This document shows, in pieces, positions 1 through 6,545 of a stretch of 64,000 nucleotides of DNA. Within the stretch, counting starts at the first letter, position 1; each line of letters starts with the position of its first letter. The notes under the pieces are model-generated. The model did no database searches. It had not been told where the DNA came from and saw only the letters and a program-made list of their open reading frames with translations. This DNA is from CAYOWQ01 sp964407695 (GTDB lineage: Bacteria > Planctomycetota > Phycisphaerae > Phycisphaerales > SM1A02). The stretch covers positions 124,001-188,000 of the forward strand of contig CAYOWQ010000005.1 of NCBI GenBank assembly GCA_964407695.1, read 5' to 3'. Position numbers and translations under genes: made by a program.

Positions 1-811
1 ATTCGGGAGCGGGCCTGAACCGTTGACCATCAAATTTCAGAATAACCTCGGGATGCCGCAGGCATGCGTAGCACGTGAGTGCATACGCCCACGTCCAGTC
101 GCACGTTACGAGCTCAGCGATTCCATCACCGTTGCGGTCGGCAAGTATTCCGCCATTTTGCACGTCGACCGCATCCGCCTGCCGAAGCAATCCTTGATCA
201 TCCAGCGCGAAGAAGTACATGGTGGTGCAGCAGTGCGCACCGCCCGAATAGACCTCAGCAACCACGAACTCACGATGTGATTCGTCGAGATCACTCCGAT
301 TCGACAGTTTGAAATACCGCCCCTTGGCGGCAATCTCGGTGCTTCCATCGCCGGGCGAAAGCTGCAACTCTCGTTCCCACGCCAGGGGAGCCCGATCCGC
401 TCGAACGCGAATGCGGCCGGGCCCCAGAGTTGCTGCATCGAGCGTATACACCCCGAAGAAATAGTGACCCGGCCCGAAGGTCAGGTAGTAATCCCATCCA
501 AATCGTTGCATGCGCCTTCCGGCCACATACACCGGCAGAGACATCGCAAGGATGATTCCAATCGCAACGAGCCACCATCGTCGTCGGCCGCGAAACAAGG
601 CCCGGTCCTGCGACGACGCTGCCACCCACCCACACTCCGCACACACCGCCGACGGCGATCCTGAAAGGTCGTAGCCGCACCGTGGGCATCGCGGGGTGAC
701 CACTCTTCGGCGTCGCCAGCCGACCAAGGCGACGACAAGGCCGATGAGGACAACGGCACAGACAAGGAGGCGGCCGCTCCAGGGAGCGTACCAATGGATG
801 AGGTCAGACAT
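1..811 (-). CDS. two-TM zinc-ribbon membrane protein (3' end cut by window edge)
   Basis: Reading frame open from ATG at 811 to the left edge, at least 270 residues, no stop seen. A membrane helix at about 14-33 is followed by a cytoplasmic-type zinc ribbon (C42-P-R-C45-G-Y-D-L ... C57-A-E-C60-G), a second helix at 79-98, and then a region likely outside the membrane containing a GGAHCC motif (190-195) and an acidic loop DRNGDG (225-230). The CPRCGYDL ribbon plus paired helices is a recurrent planctomycete architecture of unknown function. The C-terminal half resembles proteins that report or bind at the cell surface, but I cannot assign a role. No Shine-Dalgarno sequence is visible before the start. 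Confidence 0.8.
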   Translation of the reverse strand, partial: MSDLIHWYAPWSGRLLVCAVVLIGLVVALVGWRRRRVVTPRCPRCGYDLSGSPSAVCAECGWVAASSQDRALFRGRRRWWLVAIGIILAMSLPVYVAGRRMQRFGWDYYLTFGPGHYFFGVYTLDAATLGPGRIRVRADRAPLAWERELQLSPGDGSTEIAAKGRYFKLSNRSDLDESHREFVVAEVYSGGAHCCTTMYFFALDDQGLLRQADAVDVQNGGILADRNGDGIAELVTCDWTWAYALTCYACLRHPEVILKFDGQRFRPAPE

Positions 812-834
812 CGGGGTCTATGCTCGTGAAATCT

Positions 835-2166
835 TCAGACATCCTGAGGTGTAGAAGCGTTGGAGTCCGATACGGCAACCGGTGCAGCGATAGATTTGAG
901 ACTCGGGTTGGGAACTGCGGTCATGGTCCCGCCACCTCGGGCGGCATCCGTTCCATAACGAATGGCAACGCTCGCAAGAATCCAGCCGACGGCGGCGAAG
1001 GCCGCACTGCAGTAGAACGAGCTGCCGCGGAGGATTCCGGCATGTTCATCCTCCAGCGCCCACTCCAACACAAATCCGCCGATGAGCGGAGCGAATATTC
1101 CAGCGACGCTTTGCAGGCCCATGATTGCGCCCTGCACGGAACCTTGCTCGCGCGGACCGACCACTCTGGTAATCAGCGACTGGGCTGAAGGCAGCGCGAT
1201 GCCGCCCAATGAGGCGAAGGCAATCACGACGTACAGCATCCATCCCTCGGTGACCAGACCGTATCCCAGATAGGCCCCCACCCCAAGCGCCAACCCAAGC
1301 ATGAGCGACTTCTTCTCGCCGAGCGCTGGAATAATGGACCGCGCCAGGCCGCCCTGCACGATCGCCGCTCCGATCCCTACCGCCGTCAACGAAAGCCCCA
1401 CATCGCGGGCACTCCAGCCGAATCTGGCCGCCGTGTAGAGCACCCAGGTAGCGTGGAGGCCGAACTCCGCGATGCGGAGCATGAAGATCGCAGCGCCCAT
1501 CCAGGTCACGAGGCGGTGATGAAACAGCGCGCCAAAGGCGCCCACTGGATTGATCCGCTTCCATTCAAGCGAGCGGCGATGATCCACGTGGAGTGACTCC
1601 GGCAGAACGAAATAGCCATAAAGCCAATTCAGAAGCGTCAAGCCTCCGGCGACCATGAAGGGAAGTCGGATATCGATGTCGCCGAGAAATCCACCGGCCG
1701 CCGGCCCAAGCACAAAGCCAAGACCAAACGCCGCCCCGGCCATGCCGAAGGCCTTGGCGCGCTGCTCAGGAGCGGTCACGTCTGCGATGTAGGCATTTGC
1801 CACGGTAATGCTCGCTCCCGAGAGCCCATTGATGGCTCGCGCCACGAAGAGCCATGTCAGCGAAGGAGCGAAGGCCTGGGCAAAGTAGTCGAGCCCCGAC
1901 CCGAACATCGAAATCAGCAGAATCGGCCGGCGTCCCAGTCGGTCTGACAGCGCACCCAACGTTGCCGAGAAGATGAATGACACCGCAAAGAAAGTCGTCA
2001 TCAGCGCGGCGAAAACCGGCGCAGCTTCTGCTTCGGTTCCGCCCCGACCGTCATTCAGAAGTCCCTCGACCAGACGCGGCCCCACGGGAATGAGCAATCC
2101 GAATCCGAGAACTTCCAGCACGATGCTGATGAAGATGAATCCGAAGGCTGGTCGGGTGGCGCGCAA
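835..2166 (-). CDS. MFS exporter, tetracycline-resistance (TetA-like) family
   Basis: 443 residues, consistent with a 12-helix major facilitator. The loop between helices 2 and 3 carries the MFS signature GALSDRLGRRP (71-81), and the following segment (SGASITVANAYIADVTAP) is typical of the Tet/Bcr-type drug:proton antiporters. The likely start is a TTG at 2166, because an in-frame stop lies a few codons upstream and a CGGAG ribosome site sits 9 bases before it. A -10-like TATAGT at 2190-2195 precedes it. The C-terminal tail of about 35 residues is hydrophilic. Family membership is clear; the substrate cannot be told from sequence, and a resistance role is only inference. It ends 23 bp from the start of the leftmost gene on the same strand. 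Confidence 0.88.
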   Translation of the reverse strand: MRATRPAFGFIFISIVLEVLGFGLLIPVGPRLVEGLLNDGRGGTEAEAAPVFAALMTTFFAVSFIFSATLGALSDRLGRRPILLISMFGSGLDYFAQAFAPSLTWLFVARAINGLSGASITVANAYIADVTAPEQRAKAFGMAGAAFGLGFVLGPAAGGFLGDIDIRLPFMVAGGLTLLNWLYGYFVLPESLHVDHRRSLEWKRINPVGAFGALFHHRLVTWMGAAIFMLRIAEFGLHATWVLYTAARFGWSARDVGLSLTAVGIGAAIVQGGLARSIIPALGEKKSLMLGLALGVGAYLGYGLVTEGWMLYVVIAFASLGGIALPSAQSLITRVVGPREQGSVQGAIMGLQSVAGIFAPLIGGFVLEWALEDEHAGILRGSSFYCSAAFAAVGWILASVAIRYGTDAARGGGTMTAVPNPSLKSIAAPVAVSDSNASTPQDV

Positions 2167-2497
2167 TGGCTGGCTCCGGCGGAAGGTGGACTATACGTTC
2201 TGTTCGACCAGGTCACATTGAGCCCCCAACTCAGGACCGCGAACCCATTCTGGGTTTCATCGCTTCCATCATCCGCGTTCCTGGGTAGGATCATGATCAG
2301 ATGCAGCCCACTGCCTGAGTCAACTCCCTGCCATCGCCGGCGCTTCTTGTTCCCGGCGATGACCTGCGCGGATTCGCGTTCTCGCTTCGCGGCGACCGTT
2401 CTTGGCCGCGCCGAAAGTGAGCAGGGATGTCTCAGCCCCTACGGCCCTCGCTGAATTCCCTTTCGCGCTCGACCAGAGCGCCATTTGGTTGCATCTC
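2167..2497. other. intergenic region between divergent MFS and RNHCP genes
   Basis: About 330 bp without a convincing gene. Near the MFS start it holds TATAGT (minus strand, 2190-2195). The plus-strand frame of the RNHCP gene is open from 2402, so a longer protein is possible, but the added residues do not match the family. I see no repeat or RNA signature. Confidence 0.5.
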
Positions 2498-2863
2498 ATG
2501 TCTCAGAAGTCTCGTCCCGACCTTCGGGGTTTCACCTGTATTCGCTGTCGGTGTGATGTCGGCGCTGTTTCGTACGGCACCCGCCATCGCAATCACTGTC
2601 CACGCTGTCTCTGGTCACGACATCTCGACGAAGAGCCCGGCGATCGGCGCAGCGCCTGCTGCCAGCCCATGGAACCCATTGCGATCGAGGTTCGCGATAA
2701 CGGCGAATGGTCGGTCATCCATCGTTGCATCGGGTGCGGAACACTTCGTACGAACCGCATCGCCGGTGACGATCATGAACTGACCCTCCTGGCCCTTGCT
2801 CTTCGCCCCTTGTCGAATCCGGCGTTCCCGCTGGATTCAATTTCCCCGTACCGTCCGATGTGA
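2498..2863 (+). CDS. RNHCP domain protein
   Basis: 121 residues from ATG 2498. Matches the small RNHCP family: C14-x2-C17, the name-giving motif RNHCP at 31-35 followed by C38, paired cysteines at 54-55, and HRC...C at 76-80 with the typical ending CGTLRTNRIAGD. These cysteines would form a zinc-binding fold. The family has no established biochemical role. The start was chosen because the family begins with a short lead into GFTCxxC; no good ribosome site precedes any candidate start. The gene is followed after 25 bp by a second cysteine-rich gene, so the two may be co-transcribed. Confidence 0.85.
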   Translation: MSQKSRPDLRGFTCIRCRCDVGAVSYGTRHRNHCPRCLWSRHLDEEPGDRRSACCQPMEPIAIEVRDNGEWSVIHRCIGCGTLRTNRIAGDDHELTLLALALRPLSNPAFPLDSISPYRPM

Positions 2864-2888
2864 ATAGGGTCATCAAGGATTCTGCTCC

Positions 2889-3650
2889 ATGCGTGTGGCC
2901 ATTCGCGCGACTCTCGTCTTACTTCTTGCCTTCGGCACGTGGTTCGGCCTCAGCCAACTCGTATCCCGCCGTGTCGCCGATCGCCTCCGGCCCGAGATCA
3001 CTGGGAGAGGAACAGCGACCGACCCGGGTCTCGATTCATTGGAAATCCTCCATCCCGGTGCTGGGAATCCTGCCGTCTGCGTCTGCGATCAGGCCATTCG
3101 AGTGAATGGCTGGTGCGATCATTGCCGGAGAGGCTTCGTCGGAGGCGTGACCGTTGCCTCCGAACTTTTCTTCGAGACGATCGATCCCCACGGCCACGAG
3201 ATCGACATCACGCAGCATCCATGCACGGAGTGCCAGACACTCTACGCCTCCGATGGGTTCTGCGATTCCTGTCGCATCGGTTGGAGTCGCGGCAAGGCGT
3301 TCATGACCCGGCTGACATGGCTCCTTGCTCGCGGCCGGTCACTTGATGTCCTGTCCACGCCCTGCGATGAGTGTCGTGAGGCGGTCGGAGGCGAACCGCG
3401 GTGGTGCGATTCTTGTGCTCACGGAATCTGTGGCCGCTCCGTGTATCCCGATCATGACCTGTTTTCGAAGGCCGGAAAGGAGTTCAAAGTCTTTGAAAAG
3501 GCGCTCAGCGAATGCAGGCGGTGTGAGATCTGCGCCTGCGCCATGATGACGGACGGGATCTGCCCCGATTGTCGCCGGCGATATCAGGGTGGAGTTGAGG
3601 TGCCACTCGAACTCCCGGACAAATCCCAAGAATCATCCGTTTTTCCTTGA
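2889..3650 (+). CDS. membrane-anchored protein with four CxxC-CxxC knuckles
   Basis: 253 residues. An N-terminal helix (about 5-22) with few charges could be a signal anchor. The rest contains four regularly spaced modules of the form C-x1-2-C-x9-10-C-x2-C: cysteines 64/66/76/79, 112/115/125/128, 159/162/173/176 and 212/215/225/228, with the second half usually reading G-x-C-D-x-C. The period is roughly 47-53 residues. These look like tandem zinc knuckles or rubredoxin-like metal sites. Start ATG 2889 has AAGGA 9 bases upstream. I do not recognise the family. If the anchor is a real signal, the metal sites would lie outside the cytoplasm, which is unusual for free zinc ribbons. Confidence 0.78.
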   Translation: MRVAIRATLVLLLAFGTWFGLSQLVSRRVADRLRPEITGRGTATDPGLDSLEILHPGAGNPAVCVCDQAIRVNGWCDHCRRGFVGGVTVASELFFETIDPHGHEIDITQHPCTECQTLYASDGFCDSCRIGWSRGKAFMTRLTWLLARGRSLDVLSTPCDECREAVGGEPRWCDSCAHGICGRSVYPDHDLFSKAGKEFKVFEKALSECRRCEICACAMMTDGICPDCRRRYQGGVEVPLELPDKSQESSVFP

Positions 3651-3674
3651 CACGGTGCAGTGTTCCCCGAGAAT
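3647..3674 (+). promoter_or_regulatory. sigma70-like promoter for the dockerin gene at 3712
   Basis: Perfect -35 TTGACA (3647-3652, overlapping the stop codon of the upstream gene), a 16-bp spacer and GAGAAT (3669-3674, 4 of 6 match to the -10 consensus). The downstream gene also has a good ribosome site, so this is a leadered transcript. Confidence 0.45.
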
Positions 3675-3711
3675 CGAGACATTGGACTTTCATTGAGAGA
3701 GGAGCGTCTGC

Positions 3712-4377
3712 ATGTATCGCGGAATTACAACTGGCTCGCTTGTGGCTGCTGCCGCTGTGTCGTTCCCGGCGTTCTCAGCCTCGCACCTGTGGGATTTCTG
3801 GGAAATCTTCAGCAATGAAGACGGGACCATTCAGTTCATCGAGATGCACATCACCACGTCGGCCGCTCAGGAGACCGGCGTCGGCGGCAAGAAGATTTCA
3901 TCGATGATGACCGGGAAGCAGTTTACGTTTCCCGGCAACCTCGCCGGTCCGACCAGCTTCAAATACCTTCTGCTTGCGACCCAGAGTTTCGCCGATCTTC
4001 CCGGCGCACCCACTCCGGACTTCATCATTCCGGAGAATTTCTTTGCCACAACCGGCGATACCTTGACCTATCACACCTACGACACGTTCTCATTTACGGG
4101 CGCCCAGCTTCCCGAGGATTGCGTCAAGTCCCTCAACCGAAACAAGACCACCGGTGTGAACTCGCCCACAAACTACGCCGGCGGGACCGGCTCGGTCGAT
4201 GCGTGCCCATGCGTCGGTGATCTCGACGGCTCGGGTGCCATTGACGGTGCAGACCTTGGCTTGCTGCTGTCCGACTGGGGATCGTCGGGTTCGGTTGCCG
4301 ACCTTGACGGCAGCGGAACCGTCGACGGCGCTGACCTCGGCCAACTGCTCGCTGGCTGGGGTTCCTGCCCTGCCTGA
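3712..4377 (+). CDS. secreted protein with C-terminal GC-type dockerin
   Basis: 221 residues from ATG 3712 with GAGAGGAG as ribosome site. A signal peptide (about 1-22, ending AFSA) precedes a domain of about 140 residues that I do not recognise. The C-terminus (about 166-221) holds two calcium-loop half-repeats of the type DLDGSGxxDGADLGxLLxxWG, each starting at an Asp-rich loop, and ends GWGSCPA. This is the dockerin-like tail found on many exported proteins of Phycisphaerae. The tail suggests sorting or attachment at the cell surface; the role of the main domain is unknown. Confidence 0.85.
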   Translation: MYRGITTGSLVAAAAVSFPAFSASHLWDFWEIFSNEDGTIQFIEMHITTSAAQETGVGGKKISSMMTGKQFTFPGNLAGPTSFKYLLLATQSFADLPGAPTPDFIIPENFFATTGDTLTYHTYDTFSFTGAQLPEDCVKSLNRNKTTGVNSPTNYAGGTGSVDACPCVGDLDGSGAIDGADLGLLLSDWGSSGSVADLDGSGTVDGADLGQLLAGWGSCPA

Positions 4378-4421
4378 CCGCTTCGTGGATCGATCGGGTG
4401 GGTCGGGCGCGCCCCACCGGA

Positions 4422-4817
4422 TCAGTCGTAGCTTTCCTGATCGTAATAGCCTTCAGCCTCCATCATCTCCTCCTGCATTTGCTGCAGGTGCTGTCGCTGC
4501 ATCTGCTGCGCTTCCTTCGCCATGTCAAGCGCTTCACGCATGATCTTCTGCTGCTCTACCCAGGGGTTTACCATGGCCTGAGCCGGTTGCGGCGATCCGC
4601 TTGACGACATCATCTTCCAGATGCCGACCGCAATCACCAACGCCGCCAATCCCATGCATCCGAAGATGATGGCGCTGGCGCTCCCGGTCGAAGGAGGAAC
4701 AGCATCGCCGGTTGATTCGTACATCGATGTCGGCGACGTGGGGTTCGGTGAGGGGGATCGGGCGGGTGCTGGCGTTCGATTCGGGAAATTCGATCCGTTC
4801 GGCTGATTGGTGTTCAT
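4422..4817 (-). CDS. small membrane protein with Gln/Met-rich coiled-coil tail
   Basis: 131 residues. The start at 4817 is set by a perfect AGGAGG six bases upstream; longer in-frame starts exist but lack such a site. The first 40 residues are rich in Pro, Ser and Asn; a single helix spans about 47-69; residues 85-125 form a Gln/Met/Glu-rich stretch likely to be coiled coil (MQRQHLQQMQEEMMEAE). No family recognised. It faces the upstream dockerin gene tail to tail with 44 bp between stops. Confidence 0.75.
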   Translation of the reverse strand: MNTNQPNGSNFPNRTPAPARSPSPNPTSPTSMYESTGDAVPPSTGSASAIIFGCMGLAALVIAVGIWKMMSSSGSPQPAQAMVNPWVEQQKIMREALDMAKEAQQMQRQHLQQMQEEMMEAEGYYDQESYD

Positions 4818-5087
4818 CGCGGCCTCCTGAGGTGATGCGTGTCGCCCGGGCAAACATCTCACGCCGTTGCACGCGGATTCACCGGACATTTCGGCCTGCC
4901 TCGCATCCCCCTTTAATGTTGCGATCCTTTGACCCCCTGGGGGTGGTCGATGCTGCGGGAATTTCAAGCCGTTCCGGCGGGTTATGGGCGAATTCGGGCG
5001 TCCTGACATCGTTTGCCTTCGGCCTGCACTCCGGCTTCACTGACGCAGCCCGGCTCATCCGGTCGATTGGATGGTGAGGTTCCCGCC

Positions 5088-6446
5088 ATGATCAAAGACA
5101 TGATCCGACGTTCATCCGACTGGTTGCGCTACGTCATCACCCACCCCATGGGAGAATTGAATCGCTGGCAGCGCGCTGCGCGATTCTCCTACGACTTGGG
5201 ACGATTTGGCATCAAACAGCTTGCCGAGGATCGGGCGTCTCAAATGGCCGCCGCCCTCACCTTTCGAACCCTCTTCTCGTTACTGCCGGTCATGGTCGTG
5301 GCAACCATTCTGGTGAAGGCCATCAAGGGCACCTCGCAATTCACGGCCATGATTCAGTCGCTCCTGGAGGGATGGGGCCTCTACCAAATCGCCGGACCCA
5401 ACACCGACACTACCGCCGCCGCGGCCGGCGGCACCAGGCAATCGCTGGGTGAATTCGTGATGGGACTTGTGGCGCAAACAAATGATTTGAATCTTTCAGC
5501 AATCGGCTGGGTTGGTGCGTGCCTTGTCATCTATGCAGCCATCAGTCTCATGGCCACGATCGAGGGCTCATTCAACACGATCTATCGGGCTCCCTCGGGG
5601 CGGCCCTGGGTTCGACGAATCGTGATGTACTACTTTGTCCTCACGGTGGCGCCCTTGATGCTTGGCGTCATGTTCTATCTGAACAGCCAATTCAACACCG
5701 TCATCGAAACTCTGCACGCCTGGGCGTGGCTGGCCGATGGTGCACGAGTCGTTTGGATCTTCTCCACGGTCTGGCTCTTGATGTTCCTGGTCTACTGGCA
5801 GGTTCCGAATACGATCGTTTCATGGCGCTACGCGTTGACCGGGGCGTTTGTCGCCACGATCCCGCTGCTTCTGGGTGGTAAGCTGCTTGGCACATACCTT
5901 GGGTCGGCGATGGCCGTGAGCAGCCTCTATGGCTCGCTGGGACTCGTTCCGTTGTTGATGTACTGGGCCTACCTGGTCTGGTTGATTGTGCTGTTCGGGC
6001 TTGAAGTGGCGGCCACGCTACAGAATCTTCGTGGGCGTCAGATCGAGGAACTCACCCCCCGCAAGGTGGAACAGGGAGTCGTCGATCCGGCGAGCATCCT
6101 GGAACTCATGGGGGCGGCGGTCGGTCGGTTTCGTGAGGGACAGCCAATCACCGCGAGGGAAATGGCAGAAGCTTCCAACGTGCCCGAGGAAGTGGCTTCC
6201 CGCATGGCGGCGTGCCTTGCTGATGCCGGATACCTGCATCGCGTAGACAGCGGGACCGACAACACATTTGCGCTCTCGCGTCCTCCTGAATCGGTCCCCG
6301 CGGACGCCCTTCTGGAGATCGGATTCGCCCTTGTCGAGCGGCACCCGGTGAGCGAATCCACAGACATCGTCGAACGACTGCGACAGGTTCAGAAGCGACT
6401 GGCATCCGAGCTGACTTTGGCAACCCTTTCACGATCGCCGACCTGA
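5088..6446 (+). CDS. YihY/BrkB family membrane protein
   Basis: 452 residues from ATG 5088 (GTGAGG upstream). The first 300 residues carry the BrkB core with about six helices. The opening part QLAEDRASQMAAALTFRTLFSLLPVMVVA and the segments around YAAISLMATIEGSFNTIY and SLYGSLGLVPLLMYWAYL are family hallmarks. The last 130 residues are soluble and resemble a winged-helix (TAREMAEASNVPEEVASRM), an extension common in BrkB proteins. BrkB members were once called ribonuclease BN; that activity is not supported for this family and the true function is open. No partner genes nearby suggest a pathway. Confidence 0.88.
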   Translation: MIKDMIRRSSDWLRYVITHPMGELNRWQRAARFSYDLGRFGIKQLAEDRASQMAAALTFRTLFSLLPVMVVATILVKAIKGTSQFTAMIQSLLEGWGLYQIAGPNTDTTAAAAGGTRQSLGEFVMGLVAQTNDLNLSAIGWVGACLVIYAAISLMATIEGSFNTIYRAPSGRPWVRRIVMYYFVLTVAPLMLGVMFYLNSQFNTVIETLHAWAWLADGARVVWIFSTVWLLMFLVYWQVPNTIVSWRYALTGAFVATIPLLLGGKLLGTYLGSAMAVSSLYGSLGLVPLLMYWAYLVWLIVLFGLEVAATLQNLRGRQIEELTPRKVEQGVVDPASILELMGAAVGRFREGQPITAREMAEASNVPEEVASRMAACLADAGYLHRVDSGTDNTFALSRPPESVPADALLEIGFALVERHPVSESTDIVERLRQVQKRLASELTLATLSRSPT

Positions 6447-6545
6447 TGGATATTCGGAAAATGTTCGGATTCACGGAAATGGTCGCGGGCGGCCGATAAC
6501 TTCGGTGGGACGGGAAGGACGTCGTTGTCCTCACGGAGACCTGCC

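Noticed and set aside
291..794. 167-residue frame on the minus strand near the left edge
   Set aside because: Arg/Cys-rich shadow of the real zinc-ribbon gene in another frame, which is open from 811 to the edge with sensible helices and CxxC motifs.
4931..4944. Palindromic ACCCCCTGGGGGT near 4938
   Set aside because: Short GC-only repeat in a 270-bp gap without further context; expected by chance in high-GC DNA.
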